From Nevskiaceae bacterium (GTDB lineage: Bacteria; Pseudomonadota; Gammaproteobacteria; Nevskiales; Nevskiaceae): a stretch of DNA of 56,900 nt. Location: contig SCVA01000055.1 of assembly GCA_004297005.1 (NCBI GenBank), positions 1-56,900 of the forward strand, read 5' to 3'. The translations under genes were made by a program, and so were the position numbers. Every line of letters begins with the position of its first letter. Position 1 is the stretch's first letter. Under the pieces are notes generated by a model. That model saw only the letters and a list, made by a program, of their open reading frames with translations, ran no database searches and had not been told where the DNA came from. Below, in pieces: positions 44,292 to 53,099 of this stretch.

Positions 44292-45376
44292 AGGTACTGC
44301 AGCCAGGCCTGTGCCGGGCCGAGCTGCTCGGCCAGGCCGATCCAGGCCGGGTCCAGGCGCGACGCCAGCTGGTAGGTCCGGCTGGCGTTTTCCGGTTGCC
44401 ACAGGCCGTCGTAGCCGGGCAGGCCGGCGGCCTGGCGGCGGCGGTCGAAGTCCACGGTGGTGTGGGCGAATTCCTGGTGCTGCTTGCGGCCCTGCGCGTA
44501 GTCGGCGAGCCAGACCAGGGCATTGTTGAGGCTGGCGCCGCCCTGGCTCTGGAACCAGTACCAATCTTCGCCGTGGGCGCGCGCCACCAGGGCGGCGGTC
44601 AGCAGCGGTTCCAGGCCGTAGGTGACATAGCGCAGGGCGTCGCGTTCGCGGAAGTCGTAGAGAGTGCCGTCGGCCTCGATGTTGCGCGCGACCTGATGGC
44701 GGAAGGCCACCCGGCTGCGCTGGATCAGCCCGGCGTCGTCGAGGGCAAAGGCCAGCAGGCTGGCGAGCTTCACCCGGTGGCTCTGCCAGTTGTTGCGGCC
44801 GGTGGGCCTGGGGTCTTCGGCATTGAGATAGCCCTCGGCCATGGTCCGGAACAGGGCTTCGGTGCGCTGCCGCAGCGGCTCGGCGAGAAACGGCCGGCCG
44901 CGCTCGTAGGCGAAGATCAGGTAGGCGAAGTCGGTTTCGTCGATGGGGTTGAGGCTGGGCTGGTACAGCCCCACCCAAGCCTCGAAGTACTCGTTGAGCT
45001 TCTGCCGGTAACGGGGATCGGGGCGGTTTTCGGCGGCGATCGCCAGCGCCAGGCTGGCAAACCAGTCGGCCTTGGCCTGCTTGCTGCGCTGGTAGACCGG
45101 CGAGTCCGGCAGCAGACCCTCGGTATGGACGCTGGCCAGAGCCTGTGGCGGCCGCGCCAGAGCGGTGTCGGCGGCCTGAAAGAGCTCCGGCAGGGCCGCC
45201 GCCCGGAGGGCAGTGGCGGAAGTGTCTGGAACGGCGCCGACACTGGGTGGCGCCGGAACCGAGGTACAGGCGGCGCAGCAGAGAGCGAGCAGCAGGCCGG
45301 CCCGGCCCAGGGTGGGACCAAACGAGGCCGGCAATCGGCGGGTGGTCATGACAGTCGGTGCGGCTTTTTTCAGCAT
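44276..45376 (-). CDS. Alginate-lyase-superfamily lipoprotein
   Basis: 366 aa. A signal peptide ends in the lipobox LCCAAC, so the product is a lipoprotein. The body matches the helical (alpha/alpha) toroid of the PF05426 alginate lyase family: NNWQSHRVKLAS, DFRERDALRYVTYGLEPLLTAALVA and an aromatic C-terminal half. Classical PL5 lyases such as AlgL have NNHxYW with a catalytic His at the third position; here it is Trp, with a His two residues later, as I recall for relatives in other exopolysaccharide clusters. Whether it cleaves alginate, another uronan, or nothing is open. Two starts are possible (45376 and 45349). Its 3' end overlaps the convergent GlyGly-CTERM gene by 16 bp, and it is divergent from the FecR-domain gene. 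Confidence 0.82.
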   Translation of the reverse strand: MLKKAAPTVMTTRRLPASFGPTLGRAGLLLALCCAACTSVPAPPSVGAVPDTSATALRAAALPELFQAADTALARPPQALASVHTEGLLPDSPVYQRSKQAKADWFASLALAIAAENRPDPRYRQKLNEYFEAWVGLYQPSLNPIDETDFAYLIFAYERGRPFLAEPLRQRTEALFRTMAEGYLNAEDPRPTGRNNWQSHRVKLASLLAFALDDAGLIQRSRVAFRHQVARNIEADGTLYDFRERDALRYVTYGLEPLLTAALVARAHGEDWYWFQSQGGASLNNALVWLADYAQGRKQHQEFAHTTVDFDRRRQAAGLPGYDGLWQPENASRTYQLASRLDPAWIGLAEQLGPAQAWLQYLYPRG

Positions 45377-45431
45377 TGCGTATCATCCGCCAAGTCGCGG
45401 CACCTGGCCGCAGTTTTCCCAGAGGTCTGCC

Positions 45432-46160
45432 ATGCGTAGCCTGCTTGTATTGACCCTTAGTCTTGTTCCCATGCTGGGTTACGCAGCGAGCGTGGGTCGC
45501 GTGGTCGAAGCCCGTGGCGAGGCTGCGGGTGAACAGAGCGGCATCGTCACGCCGCTGAAGCCCGGCAGCCTGATCGAGTTGCAGCAGTCCCTCGACATCC
45601 CGGCGCGCTCCTTCGCGGTGCTGCGCATGGACGATGACGAGGTCGTCTCGCTGGGCGAGAACAGCCGCTTTGAAGTGCTGCACTACCAGTTCGACACCCG
45701 GGTTTCGACCGGCAATGCCGCCCGCTATCGCCTGGAGGCTGGGTCGGCGCGGCTGATGTCCGGCGTCATCGCCCGGCAGAAGCCGGGCTCGGTGGTGCTG
45801 GAGACTCCTTACGGTGAGATCACCACGGTGGGGACCGACTACAGCACGCGGCTTTGCGCCGCCGGCGCGGACTGTGGCCCGGCCGGGCTGTATGTCACGG
45901 TCAAGGAAGGCAGGGTCAATGTCGTTGGCGCCAAGGGTAGCCAGGAAGGCGCCGCCGGGCAGATCATTTATGTAGCCAGCGACACCGGTGTGCCGACGCT
46001 GCTGTCCGCGCTCCCCGGAGGCGCGCTGTCTCCGCCGGACCCCGAGCCCTTCCTGCTCGCGGCCGGTGTCAGCGTCGGTCCGGTGCGCATCGAGATCACC
46101 GGCAGCGTCTGCGATCCCGCTGCCAGTCCCTCAACGCCGGAGTGCTCCTCCGGCCGCTGA
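45432..46160 (+). CDS. Exported FecR-domain protein
   Basis: 242 aa with a signal peptide (cleaved near LGYAAS). The rest is a single FecR-like domain: SIGRVVEARGEA-type opening, GSLIELQQSLDIPARSFAVLRMDDDEVVSLGENSRFEV, a YRLEAGSARLMSG strand and TPYGEITTVGTDYSTR. A short C-terminal stretch with three cysteine residues in all (LCAAGADC, SVCDP) follows. No membrane anchor or sigma-factor gene is nearby, so it is the secreted FecR-only type found beside surface polysaccharide and adhesin genes, not the classical iron-citrate anti-sigma regulator. AGAGGT lies 7 bases before the ATG. Gene of unknown function. Confidence 0.85.
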   Translation: MRSLLVLTLSLVPMLGYAASVGRVVEARGEAAGEQSGIVTPLKPGSLIELQQSLDIPARSFAVLRMDDDEVVSLGENSRFEVLHYQFDTRVSTGNAARYRLEAGSARLMSGVIARQKPGSVVLETPYGEITTVGTDYSTRLCAAGADCGPAGLYVTVKEGRVNVVGAKGSQEGAAGQIIYVASDTGVPTLLSALPGGALSPPDPEPFLLAAGVSVGPVRIEITGSVCDPAASPSTPECSSGR

Positions 46161-46199
46161 GTGCGTTAAGCCTGCCGAAGGCGGGATGGACCGGGCGCC

Positions 46200-47108
46200 A
46201 TGCCCGGTGTTCGCGCTGGAATCTGTCACCTCCCTGCCGTAGCGAACCCCTTGCGCGACAAGACCGAGATTCTGATAACTCCGGAAGGCGGCCGCCTTCG
46301 GGCCTATGTCGCCTCGCTGCCGGCCTTCCATGAACTGCTGGCCTTCCTGGTCTGGAAAGACCTGAAGGTGCAGGTGGCGCAGACCACGCTGGGCTTTGGC
46401 TGGCTGGTGCTTCGCCCCATGCTCAATGTGCTGGTGATGAGCCTGGTCTTTGGCAAGCTGGCGCGACTGCCTAGCGATGGCCATCCATATCTTCTGTTCC
46501 TGCTGAGCGCCTGGCTGCCCTGGAGCTATTTCAGCGGTGTCAGCTCCAAGGCCACCAGCAGCCTGCTGGGCAATTCCTCGCTGGTGACCAAGGTTTATTT
46601 CCCGCGTCTGCTGCTGCCCACTTCCCTGGTGCTGGGCGGACTGCTGGAGTTTCTGATCGTCTTCCTGGTTTTCGTGGCGCTATCGCTGGCGATGACCGGC
46701 GGCCTGCCGCTGGCCGGTCTGCTCTGGCTGCCGTTGCCTCTTGCGCTGTTGCTGCTCACCACCGCCGGTGCCAGCTATTGGCTGGCGGCGCTGGCGGCGC
46801 AGTTCCGTGACGTGCGCAATGCCGCCAGCTATCTACTGCAGTTGCTGATGTTCCTGGCGCCGGTGATCTGGCCGCTGAGCCTGCTGCCGCAACGTTTCGG
46901 CGCCAGCGCCGAGAGCCATTGGTTCACCACGCTCTACGGTCTCTATCCCATGGTTGGTGTGGTCGAGGGCTTCCGCCGCGCCCTGCTCGGGGGCGGCGAG
47001 ATCCCCTGGCAGCTGCTAGGTCTGGGTTTCATCTCCGCCACGGTGCTGTTCATCACCGGCTTGGTGCATTTCCAGCGCAGCGAAAAGCGCCTGGCCGACG
47101 AGCTTTGA
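46200..47108 (+). CDS. wzm: Wzm-type ABC-2 polysaccharide export permease
   Basis: 302 aa inner-membrane protein with six predicted membrane helices. The WKDLKVQVAQTTLGFGWLVLRPMLNVLVMSLVFG and SALPWSYF-like blocks (residues about 49-105) typify ABC-2 permeases that export O-antigen, teichoic acid or capsule. It is followed at 4 bp by the ATPase gene wzt. Start is the ATG at 46200; a TTG at 46251 (LRDKTEIL) is an alternative, since family members begin shortly after that point. It heads a long surface-glycan cluster. Confidence 0.93.
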   Translation: MPGVRAGICHLPAVANPLRDKTEILITPEGGRLRAYVASLPAFHELLAFLVWKDLKVQVAQTTLGFGWLVLRPMLNVLVMSLVFGKLARLPSDGHPYLLFLLSAWLPWSYFSGVSSKATSSLLGNSSLVTKVYFPRLLLPTSLVLGGLLEFLIVFLVFVALSLAMTGGLPLAGLLWLPLPLALLLLTTAGASYWLAALAAQFRDVRNAASYLLQLLMFLAPVIWPLSLLPQRFGASAESHWFTTLYGLYPMVGVVEGFRRALLGGGEIPWQLLGLGFISATVLFITGLVHFQRSEKRLADEL

Positions 47109-47112
47109 TGTC

Positions 47113-48402
47113 ATGACGACCGATTTCGCGCTCAAGGCCGAAGGCCTCTCCAAGTGTTTCCGGATCGGGGCCGTCAAGAAAAAGCGGCAGCAGACCCTGG
47201 TTGCCCAGGCGGCGGAAGCCGGGGTCCACGCGCTGCGGCGCCTGACCGGACGCATCAGCGCCGAGGAGAAGGCCGCCAGCGAACACTGGGCGCTGCGCGA
47301 CCTCAATCTGGAGGTGAAGGAGGGCGAGGTGGTCGGCGTGATCGGCCACAACGGCTCCGGCAAGAGCACTCTGCTGAAGATCCTCTCGCGGATCACCGCG
47401 CCCACCACCGGCAGCGTGCGGGTGCGCGGCCGCATGGCCAGCCTGCTGGAGGTCGGCACCGGATTCCATCCCGATCTCAGTGGTCGTGAGAACGTCTTTC
47501 TCAATGCCGCCATCCTCGGCCTGCGCCGCGAGGAAACCCGTCGCCGCTTCGACGACATCGTCGATTTCTCCGGCGTCGGCGCCTTCATCGACACGCCGGT
47601 GCGCAATTATTCCTCGGGCATGAAGGTGCGCCTGGGCTTCTCGGTGGCAGCGCATCTGGACCCCGATGTGCTGCTGGTCGACGAGGTTCTGGCGGTGGGC
47701 GACGCCGCTTTCCAGGCGCGCTGCCTGCAGCGCATCGAGGACATCGGCGCCAGTGGCCGCACCATCCTCTACGTTTCGCACGACCTGCGCAGCGTCGCCC
47801 GGCTCTCACAGCGCAGCGTGGTGCTCGATCACGGTCGGCTGGTGTTCGACGGGCGCACGCTAGACGCCATCCGTCATTACGAAGAGAACATGAGCGGCTT
47901 CCGCTCGCGGCGCACCTGGGACGCCGCCGATGCCCCCGGCGATCAGGTGGTGAGGCTGCGCGAGCTGGAACTGACCAGTGGCGGCGCGCCGGTCACCGGT
48001 CCGGCCGACGTGCGCCGGCCGCTGGAACTGCGCATCCGCTACGAGGTGCTGCAGGCCGGGCTGCCGATCATGCCCAGCTTGCACCTCTACGATTTTGGCG
48101 GCACGCCGGTGCTCAGCGGCGTGGACCTGCACCCGGAGTGGCATGGTCAGGCGCGCGGTAGCGGGGTCTACGAGACGGTGGTGGTGATCCCCGGCAACCT
48201 GTTCCACGAGGGCAATTTCCAACTGGCGGTGGCGCTCTCGACCATGGAGCCCTTCCACTGCCATGTGTACGTGCACAACGCCCTGGCGTTCTGGGTCTAC
48301 GACCCGCTGGAAGGCGACAGCACCCGTGGGCAGTTCCGCGGTGATCTCAAGGGCTATTTCCGGCCCGAGATGGACTGGCAGACCGAGCGCGTTGGCGGCT
48401 AG
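47113..48402 (+). CDS. wzt: Wzt-type ABC transporter ATPase with C-terminal glycan-binding domain
   Basis: 429 aa. ATPase part: Walker A GHNGSGKST (78-86), signature YSSGM, Walker B VLLVDEVLAVGD and switch VSHD. An insertion of about 40 residues (20-60, Lys/Arg- and Ala-rich) precedes the Walker A, as in other Wzt proteins. Residues about 275-429 form the beta-sandwich Wzt C-terminal domain, which in O9a-type systems recognises the modified non-reducing end of the finished chain. This predicts that a terminal modification, perhaps methylation by one of the methyltransferases nearby, licenses export. Operon with wzm. Confidence 0.94.
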   Translation: MTTDFALKAEGLSKCFRIGAVKKKRQQTLVAQAAEAGVHALRRLTGRISAEEKAASEHWALRDLNLEVKEGEVVGVIGHNGSGKSTLLKILSRITAPTTGSVRVRGRMASLLEVGTGFHPDLSGRENVFLNAAILGLRREETRRRFDDIVDFSGVGAFIDTPVRNYSSGMKVRLGFSVAAHLDPDVLLVDEVLAVGDAAFQARCLQRIEDIGASGRTILYVSHDLRSVARLSQRSVVLDHGRLVFDGRTLDAIRHYEENMSGFRSRRTWDAADAPGDQVVRLRELELTSGGAPVTGPADVRRPLELRIRYEVLQAGLPIMPSLHLYDFGGTPVLSGVDLHPEWHGQARGSGVYETVVVIPGNLFHEGNFQLAVALSTMEPFHCHVYVHNALAFWVYDPLEGDSTRGQFRGDLKGYFRPEMDWQTERVGG

Positions 48403-48407
48403 GGACT

Positions 48408-48433
48408 GTTAACGCCGCGCCTGCCGCGTTAAC
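48408..48433. other. Perfect 8-bp inverted repeat between convergent genes
   Basis: GTTAACGC at 48408-48415 and GCGTTAAC at 48426-48433, loop 10 bases, in the 36-bp gap between wzt and the convergent fkbM-like gene. No T run follows, so a factor-independent terminator is not proven; a bidirectional transcript-end hairpin or protein site is possible. Confidence 0.45.
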
Positions 48434-48438
48434 GGGGC

Positions 48439-49212
48439 CTAGCGTCCGCGTCGGATCGCGAGGGTATCGCCGCCCCGGCGGCGCAGTTCATAACCCTGTC
48501 CGGCGAGCAGTGCGCGCGCCGCTTGCTGCTGGTCTTCCGGCAGATGCTTGTGCTCGTAGAGCACCACCCTGGGCCGGTAGCGGGCGAGGTCGAACTGCTT
48601 GAGCACCTGGTAGTCGTAGCCCTCGGTGTCGATGTGCAGCAGATCGACCCGCTCGGCGTGGTTGCGGTCGAGCACCGCCTGCAAGGGTAGGCAGGCCAGC
48701 TCGGCCTCGACGATGTAGGGTTCCAGCCGGCCTTCCAGGTGCTTGAGGATGTGGCCGCGGTCGAAGGAGCCGAGCTGGTCGTACCAATAGGGCAGTTCCT
48801 CGCCCAGGCCCTCTTTGGCACGGTCGGAGACGTAGTAGAAGCGTGCCGTGCCGGCTTTTTCGCCGATGGCGACGTTCTCGAACACGAAGCGGCTGGCCGC
48901 GCCGTAATTGGCCTTGAGCCGCGCATGCAGGTAGGGCACCGGCTCGATGAAGATGCCGCGCCAGCGGCGGTGGCGGCGGATCAGACGGTGTATCGGGTCG
49001 CCCTGGGCGCCGTCGTTGGAGCCGACCTGCACGAAGTACACGCGGCTTAAGCCGCGCAGCGCCGCCTCGATCTGCGCCTCCAGTGGATGCGGCGCCGGCA
49101 CCAGCCGGCGATAGCCGCGCTGCAGGGGGCGATAGAGCCAGGGCAGGCGGCGCAGCGGTGCGGCGAGGCGCTCGCGCAGGGCGGTGGTCAGGGACACGGG
49201 GCGGGGCTCCAT
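48439..49212 (-). CDS. FkbM-family SAM-dependent methyltransferase
   Basis: 257 aa, cytoplasmic. SAM-binding motif VQVGSNDGAQGDPIHRLI, then GIFIEPVPYLHARLKANY and the family's strong LLHIDTEGYDYQVLKQFD block. FkbM enzymes O-methylate sugars or polyketides and are frequent in O-antigen and exopolysaccharide clusters. Start at 49212 overlaps the preceding GT8 stop by one base (TGATG), so translation is coupled. It is a candidate for capping or decorating the exported glycan. Confidence 0.92.
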   Translation of the reverse strand: MEPRPVSLTTALRERLAAPLRRLPWLYRPLQRGYRRLVPAPHPLEAQIEAALRGLSRVYFVQVGSNDGAQGDPIHRLIRRHRRWRGIFIEPVPYLHARLKANYGAASRFVFENVAIGEKAGTARFYYVSDRAKEGLGEELPYWYDQLGSFDRGHILKHLEGRLEPYIVEAELACLPLQAVLDRNHAERVDLLHIDTEGYDYQVLKQFDLARYRPRVVLYEHKHLPEDQQQAARALLAGQGYELRRRGGDTLAIRRGR

Positions 49213-50180
49213 CAGGCGTGGGCGGCTAGACGCTGGCGCAGGCCGCGCACGCGGGCGCGCAGTCGCGGCCAGTCCAGCCGGGTCAGCAGGTTTTCCAGAT
49301 CCAGCAGGGTCCAGGGCGTGTGCGTCACCGGCCAGGGCAGGCGACGCGCGTAGCGGGCGTGCAGGCGGCCGTAAGGGTGCTTGCTGGGATCGACCCAGGG
49401 CTTGGTGCTGCCTTCGAAGTGGATGATCGCCGGATGGCGGATCGCCTCGTGCAGTTCCTCGGCGCTGAAGATCACCCGGCTCTGGTCGGCCATCATCAGC
49501 ATGCGCATCGCGTTCCAGCGCGGCGCCAGCGGCAGGCGCGCGGCGTGCAGCACCGCTACCAGCGAATCCTGGTCGCCGAAGCGGGTCCAGTCGGCATTGG
49601 CCAGCCCGTGGGCGATCACCTTGCCGGTGATGTCCTCGCGCCGCCACCAGTCGAGGTTGAGCAGCATGACGCCGGAGTTGAAGTAGTCCTCGCGCCGCTC
49701 CAGGCCGCAGCGGCTGGCCCAGGCGAGTTCCGCCGGGCTGTCCCAGAAGGGGTTGGTCACCGCCGCCAGCGCCTTGCCGGCTAGCGCGGTGCGCCACAGC
49801 GGCTTCAGGCTGCCGACCACCAGGATGTCGCAGTCCAGGTAGAGGATCTTCGGCTCGTCCGGCAGCAGCCGGGGCAGGAACACCCGGTACCACATCACCG
49901 GCCGGATCTCGCCGGCCTTCATGGTCTTGAACAGCGGCAGGCCGGCGACCAGCGCGTCCGGCACCGGGATGAAGTTCAGCTCCAGCCTTGCCTCGAATGC
50001 CCGCAGCGATTGCCGGATCAGCGCCTGGCTGCGCGCCGAGAAATCCGGAGTGCATAGGTAGTGCACGCGAAAGCGCGCGCCTCGGGTGTTCTCCAGCGCG
50101 CTCAGCAGCATGGTGGTGGCGTAGGGCGCGTAGCCCTCGTCGCTGGCGCAGGTGAGGACGATGCTGTCGTCGCCGCTCAT
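49212..50180 (-). CDS. GT8-family glycosyltransferase
   Basis: 322 aa. GT-A fold with N-terminal IVLTCASDEGYAPYATTMLLSALE, the metal-binding DxD as Asp116-Cys-Asp118 in LYLDCDILV, FNSGVMLLNL, and the C-terminal HFEGSTKPW. GT8 members are retaining galactosyl- or glucosyltransferases, typically in LPS synthesis. The start at 50180 overlaps the GT2 gene's stop (ATGA). It belongs to the minus-strand unit GT2-GT8-fkbM. Confidence 0.94.
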   Translation of the reverse strand: MSGDDSIVLTCASDEGYAPYATTMLLSALENTRGARFRVHYLCTPDFSARSQALIRQSLRAFEARLELNFIPVPDALVAGLPLFKTMKAGEIRPVMWYRVFLPRLLPDEPKILYLDCDILVVGSLKPLWRTALAGKALAAVTNPFWDSPAELAWASRCGLERREDYFNSGVMLLNLDWWRREDITGKVIAHGLANADWTRFGDQDSLVAVLHAARLPLAPRWNAMRMLMMADQSRVIFSAEELHEAIRHPAIIHFEGSTKPWVDPSKHPYGRLHARYARRLPWPVTHTPWTLLDLENLLTRLDWPRLRARVRGLRQRLAAHA

Positions 50181-51001
50181 GCGCTGGCTCCGGCCGGCCG
50201 CTGCAGGGGCGCGTAGGGTGGGCGCGAGCGCACGATCAGCGCCGCTCGCAACTGCTCGCGCCGCGCCGCGCCTGGGCGGTTGTCGCTGAGCGAGTGGCGG
50301 TTGTTGTAGACGTAGAGCACCTCGTCGAGATAGCGCCAGTGCCGCGCTGTCGCCATCTCTAGCATCGGCCACATGGTGGCGGCGTCGGCGCCGGAGCGCA
50401 GGTAGCCGCCATCGCTGTCGCGCAGATCCTCGTCGCGGATCGCGTCCCAGAGGAAGCGCCGGTAGCTGCGCAGGTGCGCGGCGATGAAATCGTAGTAGCG
50501 GTAATAGCCCAGCTCGCTGACCACCTCGGGATAGCGGTAAACCTTGCCGCGCACCGATTTGCGCAGCCAGCGGTCGCGGCGGCGCGGCGGGTAGGCCAGC
50601 TCGTGGCTGCCGTAGGTCAGCCAGACCTCGGGGTCGGCATACACCGCCGCCAGCCGCTCCAGCACCTGCGGGTGCTTGAGCCAGTCGTCGCCGTCGAGCA
50701 CCACGATCACTTCTTCCGGCGCGCCGGCGACGGAGCGGATGGCGTGCACGAAATTGGCCACCGCTAATTGCCGCTCCGGCCGGGCGATGCGCAGGAAGCG
50801 CGGGTCGTCGCCGGTGCAGCTTGCCGCTACCTCCAGGGTGCCGTCGCTGGAGGCATCGTCGATCAGCACATGGCGGAAGTGCGGATAGCTCTGGGCCTTC
50901 AGCGAACGCAGGCTGCGCTCCACCCAGGGCGCGCACTGATAGCTAGGGCTCACCACCAGGAAGCGTGTAGGGGCGGCAGCGGCCTCGGGTTTGGCGGACA
51001 T
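50177..51001 (-). CDS. GT2-family glycosyltransferase
   Basis: 274 aa. Classical GT-A family 2 features: VVSPSYQCAPWVERSLRSL, LIDDASSDGTLE, and VVLDGDDWLKHP with the DxD, followed by a central YYDFIAAHLRSYRRFLWD block and DADAATMWPML-like acceptor region. No membrane segments. First gene of the GT2-GT8-fkbM unit; sugar specificity cannot be read. Confidence 0.93.
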   Translation of the reverse strand: MSAKPEAAAAPTRFLVVSPSYQCAPWVERSLRSLKAQSYPHFRHVLIDDASSDGTLEVAASCTGDDPRFLRIARPERQLAVANFVHAIRSVAGAPEEVIVVLDGDDWLKHPQVLERLAAVYADPEVWLTYGSHELAYPPRRRDRWLRKSVRGKVYRYPEVVSELGYYRYYDFIAAHLRSYRRFLWDAIRDEDLRDSDGGYLRSGADAATMWPMLEMATARHWRYLDEVLYVYNNRHSLSDNRPGAARREQLRAALIVRSRPPYAPLQRPAGASA

Positions 51002-51044
51002 GGTGGGTTCAGCTAAGGAGACGGCGACACTAACGCGGTTGGCA

Positions 51045-51070
51045 GGTATCCGCCGACGGTATCCGCCGAC
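51045..51070. repeat. 13-bp tandem duplication
   Basis: GGTATCCGCCGAC occurs twice head to tail at 51045-51057 and 51058-51070, in the short gap between the GT2 gene and the acyltransferase stop. It may be simple slippage or a paired binding site upstream of the GT2 gene; nothing else supports a function. Confidence 0.7.
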
Positions 51071-51083
51071 CGGGCATTTTTCA

Positions 51084-52208
51084 CTATCCCAGTGCCAGTT
51101 GTCTGGTGGCGCCGAGGCGGTCTTTCAGCCGCAGCGCCGGGGCTTCCACCAGCCGGTGCAGCAATAGCGCCAGCGCCACCGAGACCAGCACTCCGCAGGC
51201 GGCCAGCAGTATGGCGCCGAGGTTGCCGGCAAACACTGCCGGCCAGCGCGGCCGCAGCAGCAGCAACACCAGACTGGCGGCGGCGAAATGCACCAGATAG
51301 ATGCCGTAGGAATAGCGGCCGAAGAAGCCCAGCCAACGGACCTGCAAGGCGCGCCGCAGCCAGCTCCGGGGTGGGCTGAGCAGCGTCTGGTAGAGCAGGC
51401 CGCCGAACAGCAGCGGGGTGGCCGAGGTCAGTAGCGCGCCCAGACCGGCTTGCTCTCGGTGCGGCAGGCTGCGCTGGCTCAGGAAAACCGCGAGCAGGAA
51501 CAGTCCGGCCAGGACCGGCGCCAGCGCGTAGCGACGCGGCAGGCGCAACTCGCCCCGGCAGAGCCGGGCGGCGAGGAAGCCGCCCACCGCGAAGCCATCC
51601 ATGCGGGTCAGGGTGAAGTAGTAGATGCTCATGGCTTCGGCGCCGGATAGCCACAGCGCCAGCTTGCAGGCCCAGCAGAACGCCAGCACCGCCAGGCAAG
51701 CATCGGCCAATCGTGCCGGACGTAGCCACCACACCAGCCAGGGCCAGAGCAGGTAGAACTGCTCTTCCACCGCCAGCGACCATAAGTGGCGCAGCTCGCG
51801 CAGCGCCGTTTCGCCCAGCCAGGCGCTGCCCAGGTTCTGGCCGAACAGCATTAGGCCGGGCAGGTGGCGGCGGGTGTCGGCGAGCGCGGTGGCATCTTCC
51901 ACCAGACTGAAGATCAGCAGCAGGCTGACGCCCAGGTAGGCGTAATAGGCTGGCAGGATGCGCAGCGCGCGGCGGCCGTAGAACGTCTGCGCCCGCCCGG
52001 GCTCCTCGCGCAGGCCCACCAGGATGCGGGTGATCAGAAAGCCGGACAGCACGAAGAACAGGTCCACGCCGATCCAGCCGGCCCGCGCAAGGGCGTGGAT
52101 CCATTGCGAAAGCGGCCCCGTGGCCTTCAGGTGCAGAAAATGGGTGGCGAGCACCAGCAGGATGGCGATGCCGCGTAGGCCGTCCAAGGCCTTGTCCCTA
52201 GCTTCCAT
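51084..52208 (-). CDS. AT3-family (OafA/YrhL-like) membrane acyltransferase
   Basis: 374 aa with about ten membrane helices. It opens with ALDGLRGIAILLVLATHFLH, holding the conserved His, has the FFVLSGFLITRIL block and RRALRILPAYYAYL with conserved Arg, and VEEQFYLLWPWL. AT3 proteins O-acetylate surface polysaccharides. Start at 52208 is chosen for its strong GGAGG ribosome-binding site and because upstream residues are unlike the family. No SGNH domain is fused to it. Confidence 0.94.
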   Translation of the reverse strand: MEARDKALDGLRGIAILLVLATHFLHLKATGPLSQWIHALARAGWIGVDLFFVLSGFLITRILVGLREEPGRAQTFYGRRALRILPAYYAYLGVSLLLIFSLVEDATALADTRRHLPGLMLFGQNLGSAWLGETALRELRHLWSLAVEEQFYLLWPWLVWWLRPARLADACLAVLAFCWACKLALWLSGAEAMSIYYFTLTRMDGFAVGGFLAARLCRGELRLPRRYALAPVLAGLFLLAVFLSQRSLPHREQAGLGALLTSATPLLFGGLLYQTLLSPPRSWLRRALQVRWLGFFGRYSYGIYLVHFAAASLVLLLLRPRWPAVFAGNLGAILLAACGVLVSVALALLLHRLVEAPALRLKDRLGATRQLALG

Positions 52209-52364
52209 TCCGTCCTCCCTCCTGGAGGCGCTTGCCGCTGTACACATCCTTGTGTCGGCCGGTTCCAGGGGCAGTGCGTTGGAACTCGTTCTGTCGCCAG
52301 TCTAGCCGCAGGTGCTCGCTTGCGGCGATGATCCCCACTCCACGACCTCTCTCAACGCCTCCCG

Positions 52365-53087
52365 ATGGACGCCAGTCAATTCAACGCCATGCCCCGCGTC
52401 GGCAGCGCCCTACCGCCCCGCAGTCACTGGCGTTGGTACACCCTGGTGCAGTTGCGCGAGGGCATCCGCTCCGCCTTGCAGAAGTCCGGGCTGGGGCCGG
52501 GCAAGCTGGCGGTGGAGCTGGGCTGCGGCAACTGCCCCTATGAGGGCATCGTGCTGGCCACCGGTGCGACCTACGAGGGCGCCGATCTGAAGGGCAACAA
52601 GCACGCCGACCGCATCATCGGTGACGACGGCAAGGTGCCGGTGCCCGACGCGCATTACGATCTGGTGCTCTCCGCCCAGGTGCTGGAGCATGTGCCGGAC
52701 CCGGCCGCCTATCTCGCCGAGGCGCGCCGCCTGCTCAAGCCGGACGGCCGTCTGGTGCTGTCCACCCATGGCATCTGGATCTACCACCCGGAGCCCAATG
52801 ACTACTGGCGCTGGACCGCCACCGGCCTGCGCAAGACGGTGGAGGATGCCGGTTTCGAGGTCGAGTCCTTCCAGGGCTTGATCGGCTTGATCCCCACCGG
52901 CCTGCATCTGGTGCAGGACCACCTCTACAAGCGGCTGGCGCTGCGCAAGCGCTGGTTCGGCAAGGGCTTTGTCTGGCTGATGCAGAGCCTGATCGCCTTC
53001 ACCGACCGCCATCTGCACGGCGAGATGGGCCGCGCCCGCGACGCGATGATCTACGTGGTGCTGGCCAAGCCCAAGTCTTCGTCCTGA
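52365..53087 (+). CDS. Class I SAM-dependent methyltransferase
   Basis: 240 aa. Methyltransf_11-type fold with motif I VELGCGNCPYEGI, acidic loop GADLKGNKHAD, LVLSAQVLEHVPDPAAYLAEARRLLKPDG and a C-terminal helical part (FVWLMQSLIAFTDRHL). Similar genes accompany O-antigen clusters. It is transcribed opposite to its two acyltransferase neighbours and appears monocistronic. Substrate unknown; it could methylate a sugar or lipid-linked intermediate. Confidence 0.9.
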   Translation: MDASQFNAMPRVGSALPPRSHWRWYTLVQLREGIRSALQKSGLGPGKLAVELGCGNCPYEGIVLATGATYEGADLKGNKHADRIIGDDGKVPVPDAHYDLVLSAQVLEHVPDPAAYLAEARRLLKPDGRLVLSTHGIWIYHPEPNDYWRWTATGLRKTVEDAGFEVESFQGLIGLIPTGLHLVQDHLYKRLALRKRWFGKGFVWLMQSLIAFTDRHLHGEMGRARDAMIYVVLAKPKSSS

Positions 53088-53099
53088 GCCGGCCCGGGT

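Noticed and set aside
48439..50055. A single long minus-strand frame running through the GT8 gene into the FkbM methyltransferase
   Set aside because: Only the part downstream of 49212 matches a family (FkbM). The upstream half is the wrong frame of the GT8 gene, so it is not a fusion protein.
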